64,000 nucleotides of DNA from Pacificimonas aurantium (GTDB lineage: Bacteria; Pseudomonadota; Alphaproteobacteria; Sphingomonadales; Sphingomonadaceae): contig NZ_JAGSGB010000001.1 in the NCBI RefSeq assembly GCF_020092905.1, forward strand, positions 62,001 through 126,000. Reading direction: 5' to 3'. The notes beneath the pieces are model-generated. The model was not told the DNA's origin and did not search any database. It saw only the letters and a program-made list of their open reading frames with translations. Position 1 is the first letter of the stretch. Every line of letters starts with the position of its first letter. Shown here piece after piece: positions 1 through 8,881 of the stretch. Made by a program: the position numbers and the translations under genes.

Positions 1-729
1 GCCCGCAGCCTGTCCGACATGACGGCCGCGCTGCGCAGCCGTATCGATGCGACCGAGACCTTCGCCGCCGATGTGGCGCATGAGCTCAAGAACCCGCTCG
101 CGTCGGTGAAGAGCGCCGTCGACAGCCTGGGCAGTGTCCGCGACGAAAAGCTGAGGGCGCAGCTGCTCGAGGTCGCGCGCGCCGACGTCCAGCGAATCGA
201 CCGCCTGATCTCGGACATCTCGGATGCCTCTCGGCTCGATGCGGAGCTTAGCAGGGCACGTATGGAGCCCGTCGACCTGGCGGCCATGGCAACGGCATTC
301 TCGGAGCTTTACCAGGGCCGCGGCCTGCCGCGCGGCGTCAGCATCGCCGTCGAGCGCGCCGAGCAGAGCGCGTTCCTCGTGCCGGGGGACGAGTCCCGTC
401 TCGGCCAGGTTGTTCGCAACCTGATCGACAACGCCGTCAGCTTCTCGCCCGATGGGGGGCGGGTGGAGCTTTCTCTCGAACGGCATGGCGACGAGGTGCG
501 GCTGATCGTCAGCGACGAAGGACCGGGCATACCCGAGGGCGCGGAGGAAAAGATCTTCCGCCGCTTCTATTCCGAGCGCCCCGAGGGCGAGGGCTTCGGC
601 CAGCATAGCGGTCTCGGCCTCGCCATCTCTCGCGCCATCGTCGAAGCGCATGAGGGCCGTCTGACGGTCGAGGCGGCTCGGGACGGCGGCCGCGGCGCAC
701 GGTTCATCATGAGCCTGCCCGCAATATGA
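1..729 (+). CDS. chvG: Sensor histidine kinase, ChvG/ExoS-like (C-terminal part)
   Basis: The gene enters from the left edge, so only the last 242 residues are visible and the sensor and membrane segments are missing. The visible part is a complete HisKA plus HATPase_c transmitter: the H-box VAHELKNPLASV has its phosphorylated His at visible residue 27, followed by an N-box (VRNLIDNAVSFSP), G1 (DEGPGIP), F-box (IFRRFYSE) and G2 (GLGLAISRAI). In alphaproteobacteria ChvG senses envelope or acid stress and phosphorylates ChvI. Assignment to ChvG rather than another kinase rests on position: hprK starts inside its stop codon (ATGA overlap) and rapZ and PTS genes follow, the conserved ChvIG-HprK order. 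A generic histidine kinase is the alternative. Confidence 0.88.
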   Translation, partial: ARSLSDMTAALRSRIDATETFAADVAHELKNPLASVKSAVDSLGSVRDEKLRAQLLEVARADVQRIDRLISDISDASRLDAELSRARMEPVDLAAMATAFSELYQGRGLPRGVSIAVERAEQSAFLVPGDESRLGQVVRNLIDNAVSFSPDGGRVELSLERHGDEVRLIVSDEGPGIPEGAEEKIFRRFYSERPEGEGFGQHSGLGLAISRAIVEAHEGRLTVEAARDGGRGARFIMSLPAI

Positions 730-1151
730 GTTTTCGCATTCACGCGACCTGCGTGTCGATCGGCGGGCGCGGCGTTCTGCTGCGCGGCCCCTCGGGTAGC
801 GGCAAATCGGACCTGGCGCTGCGCCTGATCGACCGCGGAGCGTCGCTCGTCAGCGACGATACCACCATCGTCGAGCGGACGGGGCACACCGCTCCCCTCC
901 TTCGGCCGGTCGAGAAATTCGAAGGCGTGATCGAAGTGCGGGGCCTCGGCCCGTGCCGGGTACGGCATGCCGCCGCCGCGCCTCTTTCGCTGATCTGCCG
1001 TCTGGGATCGCGCCCCGCCCGCCTGCCGGCACCGCATTACCGCCGTTTCGGCCGCGAGACGGTTCGGGAGGCCTGCGTCGATGCGCAGCTCCCGTCCGCG
1101 CCGATTCTGATCGAGATGCTGTTGAACGGCGCGGCGCTTCCCCTAGACTGA
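726..1151 (+). CDS. hprK: HPr kinase/phosphorylase, short alphaproteobacterial form
   Basis: At 141 aa this is the C-terminal P-loop kinase domain only; Gram-positive HprK has about 310 aa with an extra N-terminal domain. The Walker A GPSGSGKS lies at residues 21-28 and is followed by the VSDDTT segment expected around the catalytic acidic residues. The enzyme phosphorylates and dephosphorylates a serine of HPr, coupling carbon and energy status to regulation. It overlaps the kinase upstream by four bases and is followed five bases later by rapZ, so the genes are probably cotranscribed. The one-domain form is normal for this class of bacteria. Its likely substrate, HPr, is encoded at 2512-2781. 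Confidence 0.93.
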   Translation: MSFRIHATCVSIGGRGVLLRGPSGSGKSDLALRLIDRGASLVSDDTTIVERTGHTAPLLRPVEKFEGVIEVRGLGPCRVRHAAAAPLSLICRLGSRPARLPAPHYRRFGRETVREACVDAQLPSAPILIEMLLNGAALPLD

Positions 1152-1156
1152 GACGG

Positions 1157-2077
1157 GTGAGCAACCCGTCCGCCCTCGGCGAAACGCGGCGCCCCGCGCT
1201 GCTGATCGTCTCCGGACTTTCCGGCGCGGGAAAGTCGACCGCCTTGCGTGCGCTGGAGGATCAGGGCTTCGAGGTCGTCGACAATCTACCGCTGTCGCTC
1301 GTCACGCATCTTCTCGAAACGGCCGCAGCGGCGCCCTCCCTCTATTCGCGCCCCATCGCGGTGGGCATCGACGCGCGCACGCGCCGCTTCAACGCCTCGG
1401 ACGTCGTCAAGAAAATCCGCAACCTCAACGAGGAGGGGTTTCCCACCCGGCTGCTTTTCCTGGACTGTAGCGGCAGCGAACTTATCCGGCGCTTTTCCGA
1501 AACGAGGCGGCGGCACCCGCTCGCCCTCGACCGGCCCGCCGCGGACGGAATCGCACAGGAGCGCGAGGTCCTCGCACCGCTACGCCGCGCCGCCGATGTG
1601 GTCATCGATACGACGGACTACTCGGTCCACGATCTGCGCCGCAGCATCACCCAGAAGTTCAGCAACGGCGAGCCCCGCAAGCTGACCGTCACGGTCATGT
1701 CCTTCGGGTTCGCGCGCGGCGTCCCGCGCGACGCCGACCTGATGTTCGACATGCGTTTCCTCTCAAATCCGCATTGGGATGAGGAACTGCGCCCGCTGAC
1801 GGGCCATGATGCGGAGGTGGGAGCCTTCATTCGTGCAGATCCCCGCTTCGAAGGCGCAGTCGATCGTATCGCCGACCTGATTTCTTATTTGCTTCCCGCC
1901 TATCATGACGAGGGAAAGTCCTATCTTACAATTGCCATAGGGTGTACAGGCGGTCGCCATCGTTCCGTTTACACTGCGGAACGGCTTGCGGATCACTTGC
2001 GGGAGGCGGGGATCGACCCGGCAGTGATGCACAGAGATATTTCTGAATCAGCCGACTCCGGCGATGTGAGCCGGTAG
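1157..2077 (+). CDS. rapZ: RNase adapter protein RapZ
   Basis: A 306-aa P-loop protein. The Walker A GLSGAGKST is at residues 20-28, and the C-terminal domain carries the RapZ signature GCTGGRHRSV. I chose the GTG at 1157, just after the hprK stop, because it places the P-loop at the usual distance from the N-terminus; the frame is open upstream to 953 but that extension lies wholly inside hprK. In enterobacteria RapZ binds small RNAs controlling glmS and guides RNase E; in alphaproteobacteria it is linked to the regulatory PTS, and its place here between hprK and the EIIA gene fits that. Target RNAs in this organism cannot be read from the sequence. Confidence 0.93.
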   Translation: MSNPSALGETRRPALLIVSGLSGAGKSTALRALEDQGFEVVDNLPLSLVTHLLETAAAAPSLYSRPIAVGIDARTRRFNASDVVKKIRNLNEEGFPTRLLFLDCSGSELIRRFSETRRRHPLALDRPAADGIAQEREVLAPLRRAADVVIDTTDYSVHDLRRSITQKFSNGEPRKLTVTVMSFGFARGVPRDADLMFDMRFLSNPHWDEELRPLTGHDAEVGAFIRADPRFEGAVDRIADLISYLLPAYHDEGKSYLTIAIGCTGGRHRSVYTAERLADHLREAGIDPAVMHRDISESADSGDVSR

Positions 2078-2095
2078 GGGAAGTGTAGGAAGCCT

Positions 2096-2509
2096 ATGAT
2101 CGGAATGGTGCTCGTGACGCATGGAGGACTCGCACGCGAGTTCGTCAACGCGATGGAGCACGTCGTCGGAAAACAGGAACAGATCGAGGCGATCTGCATC
2201 CTTGCCGAGGACGATATGGAAGAGCGGCGCGACGATATCGCGGCTGCCATCGAGTCCGTGGACAGCGGCCAGGGCGTCATCGTCCTGACCGACATGTTCG
2301 GCGGCACGCCGTCGAACCTGGCGATCAGCCTTATGGGCGCGGAACAGTCCAGTGCCGTCGAGGTCATCGCGGGCATGAACCTGCCGATGCTGATCCGCCT
2401 GGCGAGCGTTCGCGGGGAAATGGATGCATCCTCCGCCATCGAGGCGGCGCAGGAGGCAGGACGGAAATATATCTCCGTCGCGTCGAAAATCCTGGGAGCG
2501 GCGGCCTGA
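2096..2509 (+). CDS. PTS EIIA component, mannose family (regulatory)
   Basis: A stand-alone EIIA of the mannose/sorbose family, 137 aa. The N-terminus IGMVLVTHGGLA contains the phosphorylated His at residue 9, and the DMFGGTPSN segment is the family's conserved loop. No EIIB, EIIC or EIID sugar-transport genes are present in the window, so the protein most likely acts in a regulatory phosphorelay with HPr rather than in sugar uptake. It sits 18 bases after rapZ and 2 bases before the HPr gene, consistent with one transcript running from the histidine kinase gene. Known homologues are called PtsM, ManX or EIIA-Man. Confidence 0.9.
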   Translation: MIGMVLVTHGGLAREFVNAMEHVVGKQEQIEAICILAEDDMEERRDDIAAAIESVDSGQGVIVLTDMFGGTPSNLAISLMGAEQSSAVEVIAGMNLPMLIRLASVRGEMDASSAIEAAQEAGRKYISVASKILGAAA

Positions 2510-2511
2510 AC

Positions 2512-2781
2512 GTGTCGGTCTCGTCCCGGGTGGAAATTACCAACAAGCGAGGACTTCATGCCCGGGCGAGCGCAAAGTTCGTCACCATGGCCGACGGGTT
2601 CGATGCCCGCGTCACCGTCGAGAAGGACGGCAACCAGGCGGCGGGCACGTCGATCATGAGCCTGATGATGCTGGCGGCAGGTCCCGGCGATCATGTGGTC
2701 ATATCGGCAGCGGGTCCGGAAGCGGAAGGCGCCATCGAAGCGCTGTCGGCACTCGTCGAATCGAAATTCGGCGAGGAATAG
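2512..2781 (+). CDS. HPr phosphocarrier protein
   Basis: An 89-aa HPr. The motif NKRGLHARAS carries the EI/EIIA phosphotransfer His at residue 16, and GTSIMSLMML carries the regulatory Ser at residue 47, the expected HprK target. Translation starts at a GTG two bases after the EIIA stop. With both sites intact it can serve as phosphocarrier and as HprK substrate. EI (PtsP or PtsI) is not in the window. This gene closes the regulatory PTS cluster. Confidence 0.93.
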   Translation: MSVSSRVEITNKRGLHARASAKFVTMADGFDARVTVEKDGNQAAGTSIMSLMMLAAGPGDHVVISAAGPEAEGAIEALSALVESKFGEE

Positions 2782-2794
2782 CGGCGCCCCCCAG

Positions 2795-3595
2795 ATGCCG
2801 CGCGACATCACCAGCTTCTCGAACGCCACCGTCAAGCGCGTCCGCTCCCTGGCTCAGAAGAAGCATCGCATCCTGGAAGGCCTGTTCATGGCCGAGGGGC
2901 TGCGCATCTGCGCCGAAGCGCTGGAGGCAGGTCATGTGCCGCGCATTCTCGTCTCGCGCATCGGCGATACGCACGAACTCACCTTGCGGCTGGAGCGCGA
3001 AGTCGAGGCAGCGGGCGGTGAGGCGCTGCGCGTTCCCGGCGACATTCTGGAAAAGATTACCGGCAAGGCGAACCCGCAGGCCGTCGTCGGCGTGTTCGGC
3101 TTTCTCGAGACCGGCCTTGCGCGGCTAGACCGCAGCGCGTCGGGCATCTGGATCGTGTGCCAAAGCCTGAAGGACCCCGGCAATCTCGGTACGATCCTGC
3201 GCACCGCCGATGCCGTCGGCGGCGGCGGCGTCATCCTGCTCGACCAGAGCTGCGACCCCTTCTCCGTCGAGGCGGTGCGCGCCTCCATGGGGGCGATCTT
3301 CACGGTCCCGCTGGCACAGGCCGACGGACAGGATTTCTTCACGTGGCTGCGCAGCGGCCCGGGAATGCTGGTGGGGGCCAGCCTCAATACTGACCGGGAC
3401 TATCAGGGCGTGAGCTATGCGCCGCCCACCTTCGTCTTCATGGGCAACGAGCAACGGGGCCTGCCGCCGGACTATGAAGCGGCCTGCGACGAGCTTGTGA
3501 AAATTCCCATGCGCGGCAAGGCCGACAGCCTGAATGTTGCCGTCAGCTGTGCGGTTATGGTGTACGAGGTCCTGAACCAGCAGCGGAGGCGCTGA
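2795..3595 (+). CDS. TrmH/SpoU family RNA 2'-O-ribose methyltransferase
   Basis: A 266-aa SPOUT-class methyltransferase. The N-terminal segment (about residues 1-95) is the substrate-binding SpoU_sub-type domain; the catalytic domain shows SLKDPGNLGTILRTADA (motif 1), FMGNEQRGLP (motif 2) and the C-terminal DSLNVAVSCAVMVYE (motif 3) of the AdoMet trefoil knot. It methylates a 2'-hydroxyl in rRNA or tRNA. I start at the ATG at 2795, 13 bases after the HPr stop; the open frame extends back to 2693 inside the HPr gene. The exact target nucleotide cannot be inferred. It overlaps the next gene by one base. Confidence 0.92.
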   Translation: MPRDITSFSNATVKRVRSLAQKKHRILEGLFMAEGLRICAEALEAGHVPRILVSRIGDTHELTLRLEREVEAAGGEALRVPGDILEKITGKANPQAVVGVFGFLETGLARLDRSASGIWIVCQSLKDPGNLGTILRTADAVGGGGVILLDQSCDPFSVEAVRASMGAIFTVPLAQADGQDFFTWLRSGPGMLVGASLNTDRDYQGVSYAPPTFVFMGNEQRGLPPDYEAACDELVKIPMRGKADSLNVAVSCAVMVYEVLNQQRRR

Positions 3596-4167
3596 TGAGT
3601 ACGCGGCAGACCCGGCGGATCGTGACCGGTCACGACGATGACGGCCGCGCCGTCTTCCTGGAGGACGGGCCCGCGCCCCGCGTGTTCCGCTTCGGCGACG
3701 ACCGCGAGACGACCTTCACGGAGCTATGGACTACCGGGCAATGCCCGGCGCCGATCGAGGCCGGCTGCGAGGAGCCGGAAGAGGGACCGGTGACGCTCGC
3801 CCCGCCCCCGGGCGGCACACGCATCCGCATCGTGGAATTCTCACCTGAGGATGATACCGCCGCGCCCGTATCGCCGGAGGAGGCCCAGGCTCAGTTTGCC
3901 GCGATGGGCGCCGAATCCGCCTCCCGCCATAGCGGCGCCGACAGCCGCCATGCCTTCATGCACCGCACCGAAACCATCGACTACGGCATCGTGCTTGAGG
4001 GCGAGATCACGCTGATCCTCGATGTGGGCGAGACCGTGGTCAGGGCGGGCGACATCGTCGTCCAGCGCGGTACGAACCATGGCTGGGCGAATCGCTCGGG
4101 AGCGCCCTGCCGCGTCTGCTTCGTGCTGGTGGACGGCCAGTTCGACCCGGCGCTGAAGGACCTCTGA
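3595..4167 (+). CDS. Cupin-domain protein
   Basis: A 190-aa protein with a cupin barrel in its C-terminal half: RTETIDYGIVLEGEI, followed by the second cupin box GDIVVQRGTNHGWANRS with its metal-ligand His. The N-terminal 90 residues (RRIVTGHDDDGRAVFLEDG and following) are typical of small cupin proteins often linked to oxidative or aromatic metabolism in proteobacteria. Substrate and reaction are unknown. Its start codon overlaps the stop of the SpoU gene (TGATG), implying translational coupling. Confidence 0.8.
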   Translation: MSTRQTRRIVTGHDDDGRAVFLEDGPAPRVFRFGDDRETTFTELWTTGQCPAPIEAGCEEPEEGPVTLAPPPGGTRIRIVEFSPEDDTAAPVSPEEAQAQFAAMGAESASRHSGADSRHAFMHRTETIDYGIVLEGEITLILDVGETVVRAGDIVVQRGTNHGWANRSGAPCRVCFVLVDGQFDPALKDL

Positions 4168-4173
4168 GGCGTC

Positions 4174-4374
4174 TTGGCGGAGGAATTCGACGAAACCGGA
4201 ATCCTGAAACGCGGCGACGGCGGGTTCGAGCTGCTGCGCGACAATGGCGCGGGCCGCATCCGCCTGATCCTGCCGCGCACCCCCGTCGACCTGGTCGAGA
4301 AAAGCGTCCGCGTGACCGGCCGGCTGACCGAGGGCGGCGCAGTGGTCGACGCCGACGGCGTCGCGCCTGCCTGA
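4174..4374 (+). CDS. Small conserved-type hypothetical, possibly DUF5818
   Basis: A 66-aa acidic protein starting at a TTG six bases after the cupin stop. The pattern TGILKRGDGGFELLRDNGAG, then a hydrophobic strand (RIRLILP) and VRVTGRL looks like a small OB-like beta protein of the DUF5818 type seen in sphingomonads. Function unknown. The tight spacing and in-frame codon use like its neighbours argue that it is real and cotranscribed with the cupin gene; the TTG start is a prediction. Confidence 0.55.
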   Translation: MAEEFDETGILKRGDGGFELLRDNGAGRIRLILPRTPVDLVEKSVRVTGRLTEGGAVVDADGVAPA

Positions 4375-4392
4375 ACGGAAGCGCCGTCGCGG

Positions 4393-5892
4393 CTATTCGG
4401 CGGCTTCGCGATCGTCGGCGCTGCCGACTTCCAGTTTGGTGAGTTCACGCGGTTCGGTGGAAGTCGGCTCGAGCAGGTCGATATCCTTCTTCGGCGGCTC
4501 GATCTCCAGATCGCGAAAACGCCGGGCGGACGTCAGCACCTGGCTTTCGAGGCTGCCGACCATCTTGTTATAAGCGCCGGTGGCCTGCTCGAGGTTTCTG
4601 CCGACCCGCGCGACATGCTCGCCCATGGTGGCCAGCCGGTCGTAGAGTTCCTTGCCCAGCGCGGCGATCTCGCGGACGTTCTCGGCTGCCTTTTCCTGCT
4701 GCCAGACCATCGCGACGGTGCGCGCGATGGCGATGAGGTTGGTGGGGCTGGCAAGCAGAACGCGCTTCTGGAAAGCGCTTTCGAACAGCTCCTGATCGAC
4801 CTCCAGCGCGGCAGCGAGGAAATTCTCGCCCGGCACGAACATGATCACGAAATCGACCGTGTCCTCGAACTGCGAGGTGTAGCTTTTGCGCGACAGCGTA
4901 TCGACATGCGTCCGCAGCGCCTTGGCATGCGCCAGCATATGCGCGTGCCGCTCCTCGTCGGAGGCGGCCGCGACGGCGTCCTGATAGGCGACGAGCGAGC
5001 ATTTCGCGTCGATCACGAGTACGCGCTCGCCGGGCAGGTTGATGACGACGTCGGGGCGAATGGCGCCGTCGCCGGTATCGACATGCACCTCCTCCTGAAA
5101 GTCGCAATGCTGCGACAGGCCGGCCATTTCGAGCACGTTCCTCAGCTGCTGCTCACCCCAGCGGCCACGCGACTTCGGGGCATTGCGCAGCGAATGGACG
5201 ATGCGCTGCGCTTCCTCGGTCACGCGCAGCTGCCCCTCCTTGACGCCGGCGATGGCGGAGTTGATCGCGCCGAACATGTTGTGGCGCTTCTCCTCGACCT
5301 CCTTCAGCCGCTCCTGATATTTCACCAGCGTCTCGCGCATGGGCGCGATCAGCTTGTCGAGTTCGGCCCTGTTCGTCTGCAGCCCCTTGTCGGCAGCCTC
5401 GCGGTGGCGGACGAGCGTTTCCTCGGCGCGCTTCAGGAAGGCCTCGGTGGATTTGCCCAGCGCCGCATCGGCAAGCTCGGCGAAGCGCTTGTTGAGATCC
5501 TCCTCGCGCTTCTCGAACGCCTTCTCCTGCTCGGAAAGGCCGCGTTTCAGGTCGATCAGTTCCAGCCGGTGCGCGTCCAGCTCGTCGATCTTCGCCCGGT
5601 TACCGGCGATCTCGCCCCTCAGCGCCTCGATCTCGCGGACGCGCTCGTCGCGTGCACTTTCGGCCAGCGCCTGCGCACGCTCGGCATCGGCAATGGCCTT
5701 GGTCAGCCGCTCCTTGTCGCCGAGCGCGCCGTCGCGCGTCGCGGCATGGGCCGAGCGTTCCTCCTCATGACCGGCGCGCGCCGCATCGCGTTCGGACAGC
5801 GCCGAGCGCAGCGCCCCCTGCCGCAGGAACCAGGCGATCAGGAAGCCCAGGGCCAGGCCGCCGATCGCCGCCAGGATGAATTCGGTCGTCAT
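4393..5892 (-). CDS. rmuC: DNA recombination protein RmuC homologue
   Basis: A 499-aa protein. The first 25 residues are a membrane anchor (IGGLALGFLIAWFLRQG), residues about 30-210 form a long charged coiled coil, and the remainder is the PD-(D/E)XK-like RmuC domain with KSRGRWGEQQLRNVLE, RPDVVINLPG and VLVIDAKCSL. RmuC limits inversions at short inverted repeats in E. coli, presumably as a nuclease. The gene is convergent with the small gene on its left and divergent from the SMP-30 gene on its right. Long opposite-strand reading frames within it are codon-bias shadows. Confidence 0.93.
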   Translation of the reverse strand: MTTEFILAAIGGLALGFLIAWFLRQGALRSALSERDAARAGHEEERSAHAATRDGALGDKERLTKAIADAERAQALAESARDERVREIEALRGEIAGNRAKIDELDAHRLELIDLKRGLSEQEKAFEKREEDLNKRFAELADAALGKSTEAFLKRAEETLVRHREAADKGLQTNRAELDKLIAPMRETLVKYQERLKEVEEKRHNMFGAINSAIAGVKEGQLRVTEEAQRIVHSLRNAPKSRGRWGEQQLRNVLEMAGLSQHCDFQEEVHVDTGDGAIRPDVVINLPGERVLVIDAKCSLVAYQDAVAAASDEERHAHMLAHAKALRTHVDTLSRKSYTSQFEDTVDFVIMFVPGENFLAAALEVDQELFESAFQKRVLLASPTNLIAIARTVAMVWQQEKAAENVREIAALGKELYDRLATMGEHVARVGRNLEQATGAYNKMVGSLESQVLTSARRFRDLEIEPPKKDIDLLEPTSTEPRELTKLEVGSADDREAAE

Positions 5893-5987
5893 GAAGCCCT
5901 CCGGAAGAACATAATAGGAACCTACGCAGATGAAGGGTGGCGGTAAAGCGATGCGCGGCCTTGATGGGAGAAAAAGGGAAGATCGCC

Positions 5988-6914
5988 ATGCAACTCGAAT
6001 TTGAGATCGTCGCGGACGGCCTGCGCTTTCCAGAAGGGCCCGTCTGGATGAAGGACGGGTCGATCATCCTCGTGGAGATCGAGGCGGGCCGCATCACCCG
6101 CGTCAGGCCCGACGGCAGCAAGGAAACCGTGGCCGAGCCCGGCGGCGGACCGAACGGCCTGGCGGTCGGGCCGGACGGCGCGCTCTATTGTTGCAACAAT
6201 GGCGGCTTCGAATGGACGCGCGCAGAGGATCTGCTGATCCCCGGCCCGGCCCCAGACGACTACGAGACCGGCCGCATCGAACGGATCGACATCGCGAGCG
6301 GCAAGGTGGAGCGGCTTTACGAGAGCTGCGGCGGTTTCAACCTGTCTGGGCCGAACGACATCGTCTTCGAAATGAACGGCAGCGGCGCCTTCTGGTTCAC
6401 CGCCCTCGGAAAGGTGCGCAAGGCCGGCCACGACCATGGCGGACTGTACTGGGCGAAGGCGGACGGTTCGGACATTCGCTGCGCGACCTACGGCCCGAAC
6501 ATGAACGGCGTCGGCCTGTCGCCGGACGGGAAGACCGTCTACACGGCCCTGACGAACGAACGGCAGGTCCTGGCTCTCGACATTACCGGCGTAGGAGAGG
6601 TCGGCCCCGGTCCGCTTGCCGGCTTCCCGGGACGCGTCGCCTATGGCTGGGGCGGCCGCACCCTGCTCGATTCGCTTGCCGTCGATGCAGAAGGAAATGT
6701 CTGCGTCGCCACACTGGTGGAGACCCCCGGCATCGCGTCGATCGACCCCGCCAGCGGCGAGATGGTCCAGTACGACTTTCCCGACCTTCTGACGACGAAC
6801 ATCTGCTTCGGCGGCGAGGACATGCAGGACGCCTGGGTGTGCCTGTCCACCACCGGCAAGCTGGCGAAGGTGCGCTGGCCGACGCCGGGGCTGCAACTGG
6901 CCCACTATGCGTGA
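5988..6914 (+). CDS. SMP-30/gluconolactonase/LRE family protein
   Basis: A 308-aa six-bladed beta-propeller enzyme. It has the family features RFPEGPVWMKDGS near the N-terminus (metal-ligand Glu), GGGPNGLAVGPDG, SGPNDIVFE and MNGVGLSPDGKTVY. Members are calcium- or zinc-dependent lactonases acting on sugar acid lactones, or esterase-like proteins; the substrate cannot be named. The ATG at 5988 has a purine-rich GGGAGAAAAAGGGAA upstream and is preferred over the in-frame ATG at 5937. It stands alone between the divergent rmuC and the Mla cluster. Confidence 0.85.
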   Translation: MQLEFEIVADGLRFPEGPVWMKDGSIILVEIEAGRITRVRPDGSKETVAEPGGGPNGLAVGPDGALYCCNNGGFEWTRAEDLLIPGPAPDDYETGRIERIDIASGKVERLYESCGGFNLSGPNDIVFEMNGSGAFWFTALGKVRKAGHDHGGLYWAKADGSDIRCATYGPNMNGVGLSPDGKTVYTALTNERQVLALDITGVGEVGPGPLAGFPGRVAYGWGGRTLLDSLAVDAEGNVCVATLVETPGIASIDPASGEMVQYDFPDLLTTNICFGGEDMQDAWVCLSTTGKLAKVRWPTPGLQLAHYA

Positions 6915-6955
6915 GGGCCTAGTGAGAGGCGGCCAGCCCGGCTAAAGGCTGCCGC

Positions 6956-8083
6956 ATGAGTGCGGCGTCCCTCCACGAAACCACGGAAGACGGCACCCGA
7001 AGGGTGACGGTTACCGGCCGGCTGACGGTCCGGTTCGCCGACGAGTTCTCGCCCCATTTCCGCGATCTGGAAGAGCGCCCCGAGCCGCTCCATCTCGACA
7101 TAGCCGAGGTCGACCGCATCGACACGGTGGGAGCCTGGGTCCTGTTTCGCCTGGAGCGCGAACGCAGCGAGCGCGGTTACGACACCGATATCAGCGGCGT
7201 CTCCGAGAATGCCCAGCACATGATGGATCAGGTCGGGAAGGCGGCCGGCGACTGCCGCGTCCGCCCGCCGGAGATGCCGCGCTTCCTGGCTCTCCTGGAC
7301 CGGCTCGGCGGCTGGATTGCCGAGGGAGTGCGTCAACTGGGCGCGTTCCTGGCCTTTCTGGGCATGACGCTCCTTGCCCTCGCAAAGATCGCCGCGCACC
7401 CGCGGCGCCTGCGCGGGGCCGCGATGTTCAAGCAGGCGGAAGCCGTAGGCGTGGCGGCGCTCGGCATCATCGGACTGATGAGCTTTCTCGTCGGCATCGT
7501 GGTGGCGCAGCAGGGCGCGGTGCAGCTACGCCAGTTCGGGGCGGAGGTCTTCGTCATCAACCTGGTCGGGCGCATCACCTTCCGCGAGCTCGGCGTGCTG
7601 ATGACCGCCATTATGGTGGCGGGCCGTTCGGGCAGCGCGTTCGCGGCGCAGATCGGATCGATGAAGCTGGCCGAGGAAATCGACGCCATGCGCACCATCG
7701 GTATGCCGCCCATCGAAGTGCTGGTCGTTCCGCGCCTGCTCGCCTCCGTCATCGCGATGCCGCTGCTTGCCTTCTACGGCTCGATGATGGCCATCGCCGG
7801 CGGTGCGCTGATCAGCTGGCTGTCGCTCGGAATCCCGCCCTCCACCTTCATCCAGCGCATACAGGAGGTGGTGCCGATCACCGACGTCTGGGTCGGCCTG
7901 ATCAAGGCGCCGGTCTTCGGCCTGATCATCGCCGTAACCGGCTGTTTCCAAGGCATGCAGGTGTCGGGGAATGCCGAGGAAGTCGGACGGCGCACCACCG
8001 CCGCCGTGGTGCAGGCCATTTTCCTCGTCATCGTTCTCGACGCCTTCTTCGCGGTCTTCTTCTCCGTCCTGGGGTGGATCTGA
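6956..8083 (+). CDS. MlaE-type ABC transporter permease with N-terminal STAS-like domain
   Basis: A 375-aa protein. Residues 1-100 form a STAS/MlaB-like domain (LHLDIAEVDRIDTVGAWVLF), and the remainder is the MlaE permease with several membrane segments and the conserved FRELGVLMTAIMVAGRSGS and AEEIDAMRTIGMPP segments. It forms the membrane part of an MCE phospholipid transporter linking inner and outer membranes. MlaB, a separate protein in E. coli, is here fused to the permease. It overlaps the ATPase gene (TGATG) and opens the four-gene cluster. Confidence 0.92.
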   Translation: MSAASLHETTEDGTRRVTVTGRLTVRFADEFSPHFRDLEERPEPLHLDIAEVDRIDTVGAWVLFRLERERSERGYDTDISGVSENAQHMMDQVGKAAGDCRVRPPEMPRFLALLDRLGGWIAEGVRQLGAFLAFLGMTLLALAKIAAHPRRLRGAAMFKQAEAVGVAALGIIGLMSFLVGIVVAQQGAVQLRQFGAEVFVINLVGRITFRELGVLMTAIMVAGRSGSAFAAQIGSMKLAEEIDAMRTIGMPPIEVLVVPRLLASVIAMPLLAFYGSMMAIAGGALISWLSLGIPPSTFIQRIQEVVPITDVWVGLIKAPVFGLIIAVTGCFQGMQVSGNAEEVGRRTTAAVVQAIFLVIVLDAFFAVFFSVLGWI

Positions 8084-8877
8084 TGCCCGACAGGATGAAG
8101 ACCGTCATCGAGGTTAAGGGCCTGAAGAACCAGTTCGGCGATCAGGTCGTGCACGAGGATCTCGACCTGACCGTCAAGCGCGGCGAGATCATCGGCGTCG
8201 TCGGCGGGTCGGGAACGGGCAAGACCGTGCTCATGCGGTCGATCCTGGGCCTGCAGCCGTTCCGGGACGGCGAAATCACCATCTTCGGCAAGCCGGTCAG
8301 CGGCCTGGCCGAACGCGAGGAACTGGAAACGCGGCGTCAGTTCGGCGTCCTGTTCCAGAACGGCGCCCTGTTCTCGACCCTTACGGTGGCGGAAAACATC
8401 CAGGTTCCGCTGCGCGAGTTTTTCGACATGACGCCGGAGCTGATGAACGAGATTGCGGCCTACAAGGTGGGCCTGGTCGGGCTGGAAGCGAATGCGGGAC
8501 CGAAATTTCCCAGCGAGCTTTCCGGCGGCATGCGCAAGCGTGCCGCGCTGGCCCGCGCGCTCGCGCTGGATCCCCGCCTGCTCTTCCTGGACGAACCAAC
8601 CGCCGGTCTCGACCCGATCGGGGCGACCGCGTTCGACCAGCTGATCCTAGACCTCAAGCGCACCCTCGGCCTTACCGTCTTTCTCATCACGCACGACCTC
8701 GACACGCTGCACACGATTTGCGACCGCGTGGCGGTCCTGGCCGACAAGAAGGTGCTGGCCGTCGACACGATCGAGAATCTGATCGAGATCGACCATCCCT
8801 GGATCCAGAAATATTTCTCCGGGCCGCGGGGGCGCGCGGCCCTTGCGGCGGCGACGGAGAGCCCGCAAGGACGATAA
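8083..8877 (+). CDS. MlaF-type ABC transporter ATP-binding protein
   Basis: A 264-aa ATPase. It has a Walker A GGSGTGKT, a Q-loop (GVLFQNGALFS), the signature ELSGGMRKRAALARALA, a Walker B LLFLDEPTAGLDP and an H-loop ITHDLDT. The ELSGGM form of the signature is typical of Mla/Mkl ATPases. The start at 8083 overlaps the permease stop by one base; an ATG at 8074 in the same frame lies inside the permease gene. It energises MCE-mediated lipid transport together with the neighbouring permease and MlaD-type protein. Confidence 0.94.
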   Translation: MPDRMKTVIEVKGLKNQFGDQVVHEDLDLTVKRGEIIGVVGGSGTGKTVLMRSILGLQPFRDGEITIFGKPVSGLAEREELETRRQFGVLFQNGALFSTLTVAENIQVPLREFFDMTPELMNEIAAYKVGLVGLEANAGPKFPSELSGGMRKRAALARALALDPRLLFLDEPTAGLDPIGATAFDQLILDLKRTLGLTVFLITHDLDTLHTICDRVAVLADKKVLAVDTIENLIEIDHPWIQKYFSGPRGRAALAAATESPQGR

Positions 8878-8881
8878 GCCT

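Noticed and set aside
3125-3454. Antisense open frame in the SpoU methyltransferase gene
   Set aside because: It lies opposite conserved SPOUT motifs and shows no features of its own.
4615-5946. 443-aa open frame on the plus strand
   Set aside because: It is antisense to rmuC, whose protein has clear domains; the frame is a by-product of high-GC codon usage.
5922-6905. 327-aa open frame on the minus strand
   Set aside because: Antisense to the SMP-30 family gene, with no recognisable protein features.
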